Below, in pieces: positions 31,053-44,200 of a stretch of DNA of 64,000 nt (position 1 is its first letter; the number at the start of each line of letters is the position of its first letter). Origin of the DNA: Smallanthus sonchifolius. Lineage: Eukaryota; Streptophyta; Magnoliopsida; Asterales; Asteraceae. The notes under the pieces are model-generated. The model was not told the origin of the DNA and made no database searches. It saw nothing but the letters and a program-made list of their open reading frames with translations. The stretch spans positions 36,374,001 to 36,438,000 of the forward strand of contig CM042032.1 of the NCBI GenBank assembly GCA_023525975.1, written 5' to 3'. Made by a program: the position numbers and the translations under genes.

Positions 31053-32543
31053 TCATGCATAGAGACTTGGTGTCTTAGTTTGGACACTTCAGCCTCTAGC
31101 ATAGCTACCCTGGCCGTTAATTCCATGTTATGAAGTTTCAGTCTGTCCTCATCCACAGTTGTGGAATCCTTGGAGCTAGATGGGGCCTTAGGCCTAGCCT
31201 CTGCATCCCCATCACCATGGTTTTCTTGGCACATGGGATTCCTCTCAGTGAAGAATGTTTCAAAGGAAACATCTTCACTGTGAGTTGCCGTGGTTAGGGT
31301 CTTAGCTTTGTTATCACTGTCCTCCTGGGCAGTTGATGTACCAGGAGAGTGACAACCTTTTCCACATTCACTCTATCAGTACCACCAGAGTGAACCTTCT
31401 TGGGTGAGGAACTTGGGTTGGGTGCACTAGCAGCCAGGTCAATCAATACCTCCGAGATAGTAGTTGTTAGAGAAGGTATATCATCTTGACAAGGTGCCTC
31501 TGAACTTAAGTTCAGAGAAGAAAAATAATGGAATGGCTCTGAAGGTTGTTCTATGAATCCAGGATGTGATCCTGATCCTAATAGAGAGGCTTCCAAGGAA
31601 GACTCTCTAATGTTGTGGCAATCCCTTTTGATATTCTCACTAGAATTTTGGGATTATGAATGAGGGCTTTGAGGTTGGGATTGGGCCTTTGAAGCAAGAA
31701 GAGAAGGAGTCTTCATGTTCCTTTTTCTAGTGTATGTCATTGCAACTAGGGCCCTTTGTTCCAGTTGAACGATAACATCCGAAACAGATGTAAGTGATTT
31801 TTATACCTGTGCATCCTTAGTAGTTTACACAGGGGTTCGAGCAATGGAAGCCGCTTGTTGTTCAGGATTTGAAGTGGAGGGTGTGGGATCATTATCAGCT
31901 GGGATTGCTGAACTGTCACCCTGGGTACTATGTATGTTCACCATTGTAGATAACAATGGAACATTGACCCCTAGGAACTTTTTGAAATCAGTACTCATAC
32001 TTTGAAAAATATTATTTTTATGACCCAACATGATGTAGATTCTTGCAGGTTTTGAGATATCTTTTAGTTCCTGGTTGAAAACCTCCTGCAATAATCTAGG
32101 GTACATAAAAAATTGTTGCTTTGCACCCTCTTGAAGGTTATATCTCAAACCCTCAAAGATGAGGTGTGCAAAGTTGAAACCTTGGCAAGTAATCAAACCG
32201 TGAACAGTAGAGGCAAGTGCAAAGCTCACTTGATGCCATCCACTTCTCTTCTGAGATATGCATTGTAGAAGAGTGTGGCATAGATACTTCCATGGAGGAC
32301 CCATCAGTGCCTTCTCGATTGTGTACTCATTTTGATTTCCATGGATACAAAGGTCCTCATGTGTTCTTCCTTTGAGTATGAGATGGCTGCCCCCTCATCT
32401 TGAAGCTGAAGATGTTTTCGGAGAGTAGCTTTAGAGATGATGATGTCCTTGCCGTCTACCTTGGCTTTTATTTGGGGAATCCCCTGTTCGGTAGAGTAGA
32501 CGGCGGTGTTCTAAAAATCCTCCATATGAGGAATATAAATGGT
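31053..32543 (-). pseudogene. D post-pol ORF, second segment
   Basis: Minus strand, between insertions B (right) and G2 (left). From 32543 it reads a conserved domain whose N-terminal part is at 59341-59495: an AKVDGKDIIISKATLRKHL stretch, then WKYLCHTLLQCIS and FFMYPRLLQEVFN at 31825-32304. A Ser/Pro/Thr-rich part follows, then a leucine-zipper-like helix at about 31060-31140 (MLEAEVSKLRHQV). A TAG near 32513, a stop at 31825 and frame changes near 31600 and 31260 break it. Similar motifs in B and C (WRYFMHVIIQCIS, FLMYRRFIQMI) show it is the same protein family. Confidence 0.75.
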
Positions 32544-33018
32544 TGTTAGGACATACATTGTATGACAAAAGCTTTGTAATAGTTTAGATCTAAATGTCTT
32601 TATGTTTTTGTATTAAATGTTTTCTAAGTGTTTATACAAGTTATGCTAGAGGCAAACTTGTCAAGTTCGCCTGGTTTATCAGAAGCGAACTTGGTAAGTT
32701 CGCTTAGATTATTAGAGGCGAACTTAATAGGTTCACCTAAGCATCTTTTAGGCGAACTTGTTAAGTTCTCCTGGTGCAGAACATGTCTCTATAAATAGAG
32801 TTACATAGTCTGTTATGAAAAAAACAGCGAGATATACAGAAGTGAATGATTCGAGTCTGTAAACTCTGTGATTGTTGGAATACAAGTGAATGTTATTTAC
32901 CTGAATGTTTCTATTGTCTATTTCGTATGCAATCGTTGATTCGGTAGGATTCCGCACTCCGCGTTAACGATACATCTTATCACGAGAACGATCCGTAGAA
33001 GAGCTATGTGGACCTACA
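32544..33018 (+). repeat. B 5' LTR
   Basis: 475 bases, partner of 58865-59340. It has a palindrome array at 32647-32772, a TATA box CTATAAATAG at 32789-32798, and ends GGACCTACA two bases before the primer-binding site. Confidence 0.94.
32647..32798 (+). promoter_or_regulatory. Palindrome array and TATA box in B 5' LTR
   Basis: Four units of the form GCGAACTT-NNN-AAGTTCGC, some with a mutated base, lie at 32647-32772 and the last ends about 17 bases before CTATAAATAG. In this family the array therefore occupies the position of a promoter-proximal enhancer in U3. The same arrangement is found in the 3' LTR and in both LTRs of C. Confidence 0.75.
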
Positions 33019-33020
33019 AG

Positions 33021-33032
33021 TGCTATCAGAGC
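33021..33032 (+). other. B primer-binding site
   Basis: TGCTATCAGAGC differs by one base from the initiator tRNA-Met match TGGTATCAGAGC. The sister element C keeps TGGTATC at this place. Confidence 0.8.
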
Positions 33033-33580
33033 TTATGCTCGTGATTCTTGGTGATTTGAGACTGTTTTGTATGCAAATTGATTAGAAATTGATCACCTTT
33101 TCGATTTTTCATTTCCATGGAGTTTTTCAAGTTCTTGAATCTTATTTTGCTGCTGATTTGGTGATTTTGAAGTGGATTTTGAGGAAATTCATCCGATAAA
33201 AGTGTTATAATTGATAAAATACATAATCCTACGGTTCAATTTTGTCTAATTCCTTCAAATCAGTGAGATATGAAGATTTTTGGTAAATTTTTGTTCGTGT
33301 TTTTGAGTTGAAACTGTTCTTGATTTTGATTCTGTTGAAGCAAGCGAACTTGCTGAATCTGTGTGCAGGCGAACTCAGCTGGCTAACTTATCAAGTTCGC
33401 TTCTCCCAATTTAGGCAAACTTAATTTTCTATGCGAACTTACTAAGTTTTCTGGATTTTTTATTTAAGCGAACTTATTAAGTTCGCTTGATATCAAATTC
33501 GCTTGGGTGTGTTTGAAGCGAACATATTATCTTCGCCTAAGGGTAAGCTTGTTCAACACTTGGAAATTTTTTCTGGAAAA
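33033..33580 (+). repeat. B leader with palindrome cluster before gag
   Basis: About 550 non-coding bases. From 33342 to 33541 there are several GCGAACTT and AAGTTCGC halves, some forming complete units (33475-33490), ending 40 bases before the gag ATG. The same cluster is in the leader of C. Confidence 0.75.
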
Positions 33581-35328
33581 ATGGCAAATATGGTGCAGGT
33601 GACTAACATGTTCAATTATGATAATGAGATCGGTACATCTCAGAAACCTCCAAAGTTGTTAAGTCTTGCAGATTATTCTAATTGGAAAGATCGGTTTGAT
33701 CAGTTTGTATTTTTCACTGATACAAGTCTATGGATTCCAATTTTGGAAGGTTATACGCATCCGACATACACTTGGATGGGAAGGGATGATGTTCCGAAAC
33801 CGGTGTCTGCGTTAACCACAGAAGAAAAGTTATTGTTTGATAGAGAAAAGAAAGCGATGGCAAGTATCTTGATGTCTCTTCCTAAGGAAATTTATCACAG
33901 TTTTAAACAATTCAAGTCTTCTCAACAATTGTGGGAAGCATTACAAAAGAGATGTGAAGGGAGTTTGGATGTAAAGAAGAGCAGAAAGGAATTACTGAAG
34001 AAGCAATTCTTAGTATTCAAGCACTTTCAAAATGAATCTTTGGATGATCTTGCTACAAGATTCTATCATCTGCTAAGTGAATTGTCGAGTGCTTTAGTGG
34101 TGTATGAGACAGAAGAGATAAATGATAAGTTCTTGGAGGCATTACCATCTAAGTTTGATGTGTATACAGTTTTGATAATAGAGAATATCAAGTATAAAGC
34201 AATGTCTCTGGAAGAGGTTGTTGGAAAGATTCAATCTCATGATATGAATATGAAGAAGAAGGAGACTAATATGGAACATATACAAGATCCTTCAATGTAT
34301 TTTGCCAAGACTTCTGGTAAAACTGGTACAGGGGTTGCATTCTTTTCTGGTGATACTCAAGATACTTCTAATGATCAGTGTTCTGGAGTTCCTATTCATT
34401 CTGGTCATTCTAGTCATTCTGGTTTCTCTGCAACTACAACGTCTTCGTTGTCTGGAACTCACAATATGAATCAAAAGGTTGCTGATGATTATTTGGCTAT
34501 GTTTTCCTCTTTCATGGCATCGTATGAAAATTTTATTGGAGGAAAAATTCATGATCCAGAGGTTATTGAAGAAGATTTCAGACAGATTGATCCTATTGAT
34601 CTAGAACAAATGAACATTCAATGGAATATGGCTATGTTGATGCGACAAGCAAAAGATTTTCTGAAGAAGACTCGAAGAAAATATATTGGCTCTAACAGTC
34701 GATCACGCATGGGATTTGATAAAACCAAAGTGCGTTGCTATAACTGTCAAGAGTATGGTCACTTTGCTAAAGAATGTGTGAAGCCAAAAGTTGAGTTTGA
34801 TTCTCAGAAGAAACCGAACAACTTTCAAAATAATCGTAATCAGTCACATGGTTCATCTGGAAATTCTATTCATGCATCTGCATCATCGGCTTTGGTTGCT
34901 CAGAACGATGAAAACTATGACTGGGGTATTCATCTGGAAGATTTGGTGGGTACGGTAAGTCAAGCATTTGTAGCAGAGAAGAGTCGACTGATGATGATAG
35001 TTCGAGTGTTGGTGAAAGTGTGTCGAGTGTTTATGAAGAGATTGAACAAGTACAAAATGTTGATTCTGATATCGCATCAGGTGTTGCTGAAGATGATATT
35101 GTTTTAACTCAAAACGCTTCAGATAGTGCTGATTCTTTAAATATTCCTATTGCAATAGTATTCATGGCAGACATGTCTGATCCGTCAAAGGTAAAAGATT
35201 CTGTCTGTAACATTTATTGTTCTAATTGCATTAGTGTAAAAGATAAAATGCAAAAAGTCATGGATGATAACACAAATTTAATTTGTGATATGAAATCGAT
35301 GCATTCAGTTAATCAAAAACTGAAAGAT
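33581..35328 (+). pseudogene. B gag, first part
   Basis: Starts at ATG 33581; an in-frame TTG upstream is not needed. The copia-type gag domain runs to about 34270, with the motifs SNWKDRFDQFV, SLPKEIYHSFKQF and LWEALQKRCEGS. A Ser/Thr-rich linker and a first CCHC knuckle CYNCQEYGHFAKEC near 34735-34776 follow. Near 34978 a deletion relative to C shifts the frame; the alternative frame continues with acidic sequence to the point where element C is inserted (TSD AAGAT at 35324-35328). The rest of gag resumes at 48733. Confidence 0.88.
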
Positions 35329-35807
35329 TGTAGGTCCTCATGGCACTTCTACGGATCGATCTCATGATATGACGTGACGTTAACTCGAAGTGCGGAATCC
35401 AACGAATCAACGTTTATACGCACAAAAGACAATGTAGACAATCAAGTAAATAACATTCTCAATTGTATTCCAAATCACAATGGTGTTTACAGACTCAATC
35501 AGACTTGTTCTGTATATTCTCTACTTCTATTTCGACTGACTCTGTAAACACATATATATAGCCGTCTGACCTGATATAGGCGAACTTATTAAGTTCGCCT
35601 CTAACAGACTATGCGAACATAACAAGTTCGCCTCATATAGATTTAAGCGAACTTATTAAGTTCGCCTCTGTTAGACCAGGCGAACTTAACAAGTTCGCGT
35701 CTAGGTAAACTTGAATAAACACTTAGTGACTTTTACATAACAAAAATATAAAGACATAAGATCTAACTATTACAAGATTTTTTCATTACAAACTATGTCC
35801 TAACAGA
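35329..35807 (-). repeat. C 3' LTR
   Basis: 479 bases, reading TGTTAGGAC...GGTCCTACA-type ends on the minus strand. It contains four GCGAACTT/AAGTTCGC units at 35577-35702 next to a CTATATATATG TATA-like box, as in the other LTRs of this family. Confidence 0.94.
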
Positions 35808-35809
35808 CT

Positions 35810-35819
35810 CCCCCTTGAC
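35810..35819 (-). other. C polypurine tract
   Basis: CAAGGGGGAG on the minus strand, two bases from the LTR start, identical to the tract of B. Confidence 0.88.
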
Positions 35820-35990
35820 AATAGCTTGATCTTCTGTCTTCAGTCTTCATGATGAGCTTTTCCAGTTATCCAGTAGTCTGCTGCCAGCATGCACTCCATA
35901 TCTTCTGCATATCTTCAAAACTATTTTGTACTGTAATAATTGTTCTTTCCATTCATCAGTGAACATTATTTCATTCTTTCGCAACGTCCT

Positions 35991-38967
35991 CTAATCTTTC
36001 TTTGAGAAATTTATAAGATTCATTGCATCATAGAAACATATAATGACCTTATTGTCTTTATCTTCAATCCTTGCTTCACCAGTATTAACATCAACACACC
36101 ACCATTTCATATTCCCAAGGAAGTCTTGAGGAATCTTCTTCAACGGTATCTTGTGTACAGCACGAACTGGTTTATACTTGTACTTCCAGGTCACCTTCCC
36201 AGTCTTTTGATCTGTGTTCTTCACTCTCTTTCCTTTTTGTGGTTTCAGCCGTTCATACTTTCCTGAACTACCTTCTCTCTTGATCAAGTTTGCTATCACA
36301 TCAGCCAAACCATTCTTCGATCTATTAATAAGAGGCTTTGAAGCTAGACCATTCATTTCACACCTTGGCAAGGTATTGAAATACTTGATCCTCGGCTTTA
36401 AGTACTGAAAACCGTCAGATCTTTTAATTGCAAATAATTTTGTATCACCATCATAGAACCAACTTATGATCCTTCCTACACACCGCTCGTTATTCACATA
36501 TTTCTCTTTCTGAGCAGGTTGTGCTGGAGACTTGGGTAGCACCTTCATCCAACTGTTTACAACTTCTCTCCACTGTTCTCTTGTCATCCCTATATTTCTG
36601 TACATCACAGGTTCTTCATTAACCTTCGGAGACTCAGTGTGAGTATTTTCAGTTTCAGCATCTTTATTGGATTGAATATTCTCATCATCAGTATCCATCT
36701 TTGAATCAGCAGTATCTTCAGGCAGTGTGACGTCTTCAACAGAGTCCATAGAATCTGTTACTCCTTCATAAGTGAATTCAGGAATAACATCATCTTGGAT
36801 GAAGTTATACGGCACTTTAAGACCATCACAGCCTTCATAAGTAACATTATCTTTATCTTTCTCTATCTCTATCTCCACTATCTCTCCTTCTTCTATTTCA
36901 TTATCAGACACTTCATCGTCCATGTCATTGAATAAATCATCAATGTCATCAAAACATGCAATCTTTTCAGCTTCTTCTTCTTCTTCTTCAGAATCTGCAA
37001 AGAACTCCAATAATAGAATTTCTTCTTCATTAGCACCAGAAGTATCTTTGTTTCCTTCAATTGATTGTGATGTCGACTCCCCCTGAACCCTTGATATAGG
37101 ATTAGCGTTAGTGTATTGACGATCACCCTCAACATTTCCAGCAGGATCATTGTCTTCATCATCACATCTTTGAATAGACTCTGTGTGACATGTATCGTGT
37201 ATCCTCAACTCCCCCTGAGCGTCAAGACGCTGAACGAGTTTAGACACCAATGCTTGCATGTCAGCTATCTGTTGAGCTTGAGTCTGAATCACCAGCTGCC
37301 GTTGTGAATCAGTAGACACAAGAGTATCCACCTGAGCTTGAAGTGTAAGCACTTGAGATTCAAGGATAGTAATCCTTTCAGAATCAGAAGGCTTTGACGG
37401 ACCAACTGACGATTGTGGAACTGAAGGACTTGCAGTAGGAGTAATAACTGGACGAACAGGAGATATAACCGGGGATGTATCTTTAGATATTGGAGGAGTA
37501 ATAATCAAGGAAGCAACAAAATTAGCATCCTCCACTCCCTGTGAAGATTGAGCAGCAGCTATAGAAGCAGACATTAACTTTTGAGTCTTTTACATCTGGA
37601 TTGAAGTCACTATCAGAATCAGTACTTTCATCAACCAAGGATCGTTTTCCAAGTACTGAACCAGAAGGAGGATCCCGAACAGACTTTCTTCTTGGTCGTC
37701 TGGCTTGAGATTTAATGCGTTTTCCAGCATTAGTCAGTGGAATAGCAGCTAACTGCTCATAATGATCTGAGGAAAAATCCCTAGATTCATCAGAGTCGGT
37801 GCCTTCAGTAACAGGTAATATCGTCTCACTTGAGCTTGAACTTGATTCATCATCAGTCACCACATTCCCTTCAGCTTCATGAATGGGCGAGTTCACTGCG
37901 TCATCAACGAAATCATCCATGTTCATTCCTAGATCTTGTTCATGTGCATGAATGACATCCTCTTGAACAGGTTCATGAATAGGTATTTCAACCTCAGCTT
38001 GTGGAATTGGAACTTGTTCAGGAATATGAATTTGTGGTTGTACGGGAACTTGAGCTTGTTGAACTGGAACTTGTTGTTGTGGAACTTGTTGTTGTATCGG
38101 TTGTTGTGGTTGCTGTTGTTGTTGTGGAACATTTAAGCCTTGAACTTGAGTAATTTCATCAGGATGAAACCAGTTGTCATTAGGTGGTGCAACATAATCA
38201 GGATTGATTAAGTGACCAAATAAAGGAGTATTAACCGATATCAATGCGGCATTTTGCTGTTTCACCTTCGTGCAATCAGTAAAGATACGCTTTGACATCG
38301 GAGTCAAAGTTAATCTTATAGGATGCTGTGGAAGATCCGGAATAAGATGATTTATAATCATTTGAATAAAGCGACGATACATCAAAAATCCTTGACCTTC
38401 AGCAGGATTAATTTGCATGACCATCTCCCGATAGAAGTAAAGTGCAAAATTGAATCGCTTATTCAACGTTAAAGCCACCATTGCAGTTTGAAGAGCCATC
38501 TTTAAGCCATCGGTTCCAGCTTTACGAGGAGAGATGCATTGAATAATCACATGCATGAAGTATCTCCATTCACCGACTAAGCCACCTTTACGAGCTTGTG
38601 TATCATTCTGTCTCCCACGATAACCCATTCTTTGAAAACAACCCATAATAAGAGTGCCCGGATATGACAATGGGTCTTCAGCATTACCACCAAAAGAAAG
38701 AGCAGCACGAATTGTATCTTCAGATATGGCAATTTCAGTATTATTTACAGTGGCACGAAGAACATGAGGTTCTACGTCCGTATCCTGATGAACTGTATCC
38801 CAAAATTGTTGTATGTATACCAAACTGATGTAAGGATCAGCAGCTAAAGCAGTATGGAGACGCGAACGGTTCAGAAATCCGATTATTCCTTGACAATTGA
38901 CAGCCTTGGACATGTTAGGATCTAACAATGCCACCTGATTATGCTTATATTCGACACGTCGAGCCAT
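35991..38967 (-). pseudogene. C post-pol ORF (unknown function)
   Basis: The ATG at 38965-38967 opens a long frame (to 37522) that is followed, after a one-base frame change near 37575, by a 527-codon frame to 35991. Domains in order: a conserved N-terminal domain (GIIGFLNRSR, YIQQFWDTVHQD, WRYFMHVIIQCIS, FLMYRRFIQMI; about residues 15-230); a Gln/Pro/Val-rich stretch; an acidic Ser/Asp stretch; a coiled coil (ILESQVLTLQAQVDTLV); a very acidic region; and a C-terminal basic domain with WREVVNSWMKVLPK and GRIISWFYDGD. The TAG ending at 35991 is CAG in B, so the natural end lies further left. No signal peptide or membrane helix is visible, which argues against a true envelope protein. Confidence 0.8.
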
Positions 38968-38999
38968 CTGAAAACATTCGGACAACAAACACATTAGTA
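38968..38999 (-). promoter_or_regulatory. Splice-acceptor-like site before C post-pol ATG
   Basis: On the minus strand TACTAAT (38993-38999), a near-consensus branch point, is followed about 25 bases later by TTTTCAG immediately in front of the ATG. The same arrangement is in B at 55703-55734, despite divergence of the surrounding bases. Confidence 0.55.
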
Positions 39000-41280
39000 A
39001 AAATAACAAACACAAACAATTAAAAAAAAAATTAACAAAAAAAAAATTTTAACAATTTTTTTTTTCTAACACTAAAAAATCACAAGTCCAAATCCCTTTA
39101 ACCCCTAGGCGAACTTAATAAGTTCACTTAGTGTTGCAAGAGGCGAACTTAACAAGTTCGCTTCGAACAAGTTCGCCTGAACTTGTGATGATTCAAATAC
39201 CAAACACAGAATTTCAAAATTCGGCCAAATCAATTGAAACGCATGAAATAAGTATTGTACATCGATCGATTATCACTCAGCAACCAATTATAATGATCAA
39301 TTTTATATTTCCAGTCAAAATTAGGTCAAAATAATTCTGTCCAACTCGCGAAGTAAACCGAGAAGAAAACATCCAAATACTCACAATTGAACGGATGAAA
39401 TTCAACAAAATTACCTTGGAAAGGATCGCAATTCAATTTTGAATATAATGGAATCAACAAACAACCCTAACAACACAGATGTAAAGATTTGAAAAAAAAT
39501 TCAGATAAGTTCGCTTGATGTTATGAGGACGATGACTGAATAAGTTCGCTTGTCCAAGAGCCTTATACACATTAAGTTCGCTTATTTAGGCGAACTTGTC
39601 AAGTTCGCTTAACAAGCCTTCGACGAACATGCTAAGTTCGCTTCACCATCCACAAGCAAACATATTAAGTTTTCTTCACTGTTCTTGGATGAACATATTA
39701 AGTTCGCTTCACTGTACACAGACGAACATAATATCTATTCACTTTTGCCTTGAACAAAATTTTACCAACTTCAACCTTTCAAGTCTTGAACTTCCGTCAG
39801 CATCATGTATCCGATCCAATCCTGAACAATTTTAATAAAAGTTTAGAATTTTCATGGAAAATAAAAACAAAATCTTTTTGAATTTTATCTATACAAACGG
39901 AAACACATTTTTTTTTAATTTTTATCTGTACAAACGGAAACACATATTTTTTGGATTTTTATCTGTACAAACGGAAACACATATTTTTGGATTTTATCTA
40001 TAAATACTGAAAGCACATATTTTTGAATGAACATCATGAGTAAGAAGATCATATCAGTATCCGATTAATGCATCACACATTTTAGAAATAATAAAGGGTA
40101 ACCTATAATATGAAACCATCAAACTCAGTTTTGTGCACATTGCATCTTTTTCATTTTGATATATTCTTTTCAGTATCGAATAATATTTGAAATGATACGC
40201 GATAAATGTTCAAAGTAAATAAGATCAGGTTATGAAATGCTCAATTATTCGTACCGAATTTGTAATATAAAGCATGAAATCTTAAATTTGTCAATATTAT
40301 ATGATTTGAAACTATAAGCGTTTATTCCCCAAATTCATGTGATTTAGTACCATTTAGATGAAAAACATCGTGTACCCCACATATATGCCAAACAGAAATA
40401 TAATTTGCACTATCTTCAAGACATATACAGTTTATGTTAAGATTAGATCAGTTTCCAAGATGAAATTATCTCATTTAGCACAAGAATAGAAGCAGATTCC
40501 AAAGAATATAAGAATCGTGATGATTCAGAATCAGAAGATTCTAATGAATTGGCTGTATAATGAGAATCAACAGATTCAGGTATGAGGATCCAACTATTAT
40601 CTGGATAAAATTCAATGGAGTCAGACTAGATGATGTATCTAACTGATCCAAGGGCGAATATATGTTTCAACAGATTTTGAAAGCATATCTTAGTTCAACA
40701 ACACCTTGCATGTTTTTTGGGGCATGGGCAGTGAAGTGAACTGAAATAAATTTGTGCTAAAGATATAATTCAATATTGGTCTCATGAAATTCTTTAAAAC
40801 CATATATTCTTTATCTGATAATGATCTTTTACACACACACCCAGGCATATAATGGATTCAAATCACAGATGTAATCATATTATATTTAATTTTCACACTA
40901 CTATTAGTTTCAAAACGCTTTTAGTCTATTGACAATTCAAGTTTCAAAACTCATACACAAATTTTAAAACAAATTATCAAGATTAGAGCATTCATAACAC
41001 TATCATTTCTCATTTATGCAGACTTTGAAATTTAGATCAAATCAACTCAGTTTAATCAATCATATATCAAAGGTCTACTAAGGTCGTGTGAAATAAACTA
41101 ATCACTGATGTACTATCATTTCTTCTCTAACCTCAAATGATGTCAAATTTTATATTTTTCAATTTGTTTTGACTTTTTATAAATTAAAAACTTTTTGACT
41201 GAAATGTAAATGCAGAAATGTAATAATGCAATAAAAGAAATTAAAAAAAAATTCCATGAAATTCTGATTTTGAAAAGCTT
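39000..41280 (-). other. C spacer between pol and post-pol ORF
   Basis: 2.3 kb of AT-rich DNA without genes. It contains three copies of a TACAAACGGAAACACAT unit at about 39892-39982 and palindrome clusters nearest the ORF start. Confidence 0.75.
39108..39735. repeat. Palindrome clusters in C spacer
   Basis: GCGAACTT/AAGTTCGC units and halves at 39108-39182 and 39505-39735, separated by about 320 ordinary bases. Variants such as CGAACATGCTAAGTTCGC and CAAACATATTAAG show decay by single substitutions. Confidence 0.85.
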
Positions 41281-44200
41281 TTATTCGGGATTGATCATAC
41301 CAATCATTTTAATTAGTAATTCAAACCTGGTATGATCAAATGCCTTGGTAAACAAATCAGCAAAATTATCGTCAGTGTGTACCTTGAACAGCTCAATTAA
41401 CCTTTTCTCTGCACAATCACGAATAAAATGATATCGAATCTCGATGTGCTTAGTTTTACTATGTTTAGCAGGATTATTAGTTATGGACATAGTAGCATTA
41501 TTATCAATAAGAATAGGGGTTCCTGTGAAATTCAAACCGTAATCTCTCAATTGCTGTTGTATCCACAGGATCTGTGAACAACAACTCGCAGCAGCGATAT
41601 ATTCTGCTTCGCATGTAGAAATCGAGACTGTGGTTTGCTTTTTGCATTGCCAGGACATAAGTCGATTACCTAAGAACTGGCAACCACCTGTTGTAGATTT
41701 CCTGTCCAAACAACAACCACCAAAATCAGAATCGGTATAAGCATTGAAATCAAAGTTAGAACCATGATGATACCATAACCCCAAACGTTGTTTTCCTTTC
41801 AAATATCGAAAGATTCTTTTCACAGCAATTAAGTGAGATTCTTTTGGCTTTGCCTGGAATTTGGAACAGATGCACACGGCGAACATTATATCCGGCCTTG
41901 AAGCGGTTAAGTACATGAGGGATCCAATCATAGCTCTGTAAAGTCGACAATCCACATCTTTTCCATCTGAGTCTGAATTCAACTTATGATTGACTGGAAT
42001 TGGAGTATCATATGGGGTACAGTCCTCCATCTTGAACCGGCTCAAGATGTCTTTGACATACTTGGACTGATGAATAAAGAAATCATCTTTCTTTTGATTT
42101 ACTTGTAAACCTAAGAAAAACGATAACTCTTTCATAGTAGACATTTCAAATTTGACTTCATAACACCTTCAAAATCTTTGCATAACCCTTCGTTTGTTGA
42201 GCAAAAATAATATCGTCCACATAAATCTGCACCGGTAGGTAATCTCCCCCTGATTTCTTTATGAATAAGGTCGAGTCTATCTTTCCACGAACAAAGTCAT
42301 TTGCCAAAGGATGTGTGGATAATGTTTCATACCACGCACGAGGAGCCTGATGAAGACCATAGAGGGACTTATCAAGCTTGAAAACCATATTCGGATTCAG
42401 TGGATCTTCAAACCCCGGCGGCTGACACACGTAGACTTCCTCCTTGACCTTAGCATATAAAAACGGACTTTTTACGTCTAATTGAAACACCTTAAAACCT
42501 TTAAAGGAAGCAAAAGCTAGAAACAGCCTTATAGCTTCGAGACTCGCAGCAGGCGCATAAACCTCGGTGTAATCAATTCCTTCTTGTTGATTGAAGCCCT
42601 GGACAACTAATCTTGCCTTGTTGCATACCACGACACCTCGATCGTCTTTCTTACATTTAAACACACATTTTGTTCCTATCGGATACGCACCCTTCGGAAG
42701 ATCAACAAGATTCCAAACCTTAAGTTTGTCAAATTGAGCAAGTTCTTCCTGCATAGCTTCTATCCAATTGTTGTCCTTTAAAGCCATCTAAACATTTTTA
42801 GGTTCAACCTGCAAAATAAAGCATGAATGTGAGCAATCATCAAGAACATCAGAATCTTTAATGCAGGTATACAAACAAGTATTGTCAACAAGAGAACGTG
42901 TTTTCACTCCATCCTGTAAATTTCCAATTATTTTTGTCACTGGGTGATTTTTGAGTTCCTTGATGGATGCAACCTCAGGAACCGGCAACACTTCAACTTG
43001 AGTAGATTCAGATTGATAAGAATAATCTTGATTAATAGGAATTTCCGAGTCTAAATTTGTAGGAATCTCCCCCTGAGCCTGTGTCGAAGGTAATGGATCA
43101 TCACCCAACAACGGAGTAGCAGAAGAATCTTGAAAAATTGCATTATTCTCCTCACTCTCTGAATCTTGTGGACCTGAACAAGAAGCAACATTAGGATCGG
43201 GAGCAAAAGTAGATGGAATCGATGAATTTGGAACTGCATTTGGTAGAAATCCATTGTGTTGTGCATCCTAACAAGAATCATAAAGAACAGCAGCATCTTT
43301 AGCAGAAATATCAGAAGGTAAATGAAAAGAATTGAATAAGTTTTCATAATCAAATGCCCAATCCAGACCAATCGCCGTTTATGGTAAAGACCGATTTGAA
43401 CAGTAAATATGGAACCATTCTTCAACTTGGCGCATCTCTTTGTTATAAACCCTCTTGGTTGTCGAATTAGCCACATACCCTAGAAAAATCCCTTCAATAG
43501 CCTTCGCACTGAATTTTTGGGACATCTCGAACTTTCAATAGGGTGCAAGGATTACCAAAAGGTAGTAAATAATCCAAATTCGGCTTTCGATTATTCAGCA
43601 ATTCATAGCAAGTCTTGTTATGTCGCAAGCATCGTGCGAGCCATTTCGACCAAAGTCCTGTTCTTTCGTTCAGCGAAACCGTTTTGTTGAGGAACATATG
43701 GCGCACTGAATTCCTGATGAATTCCTTTTTGTAGACAGAATAAGCCCATTTTGCTATTCTTAAATTCGCTGCCATTGTCACTCCTGATTCTTCTGACTTT
43801 CAGATTGAATAAATTCTCCAAACCAAGGATTAAGTATTGTACCAACTTAGTGGTTTCAGCTTTAGAGGAAAGAAACTTAACCCATGAAAATCTAGAGTAA
43901 TCATCAGTTACTACCATGCAGTACGATTTTCCACCAATGCTCCTGATACTGATAGGACCGAACAAATCCATATGCAGCAACTCCAAAGGAGTTACGATAG
44001 AATTCGTCGATTTAGATTTGTGAGATTTCTTTCTTTGCTTACCCTTCTTGCAAGGAATACAGTCATCAGGAACTGAGAATTTCATCTTCGGAATACCAAG
44101 AAACAGATCATTCCTAACAATGCAGTTCATCTTCCTATAGTTAATGTGAGCTAGCTTCCTGTGCCACAATATTGAATCAGATTCTGACGCCTTGGAGAGT

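Noticed and set aside
32647..32772. Heat-shock elements (GAA-nn-TTC) as explanation of the arrays
   Set aside because: Within a unit GAA and TTC are separated by more than two bases, and the between-unit spacing is irregular, so the canonical heat-shock pattern does not fit.
33503..33580. Upstream TTG start for the B gag
   Set aside because: The segment lies in the palindrome-rich leader, is not conserved as protein in C, and a good ATG follows at 33581.
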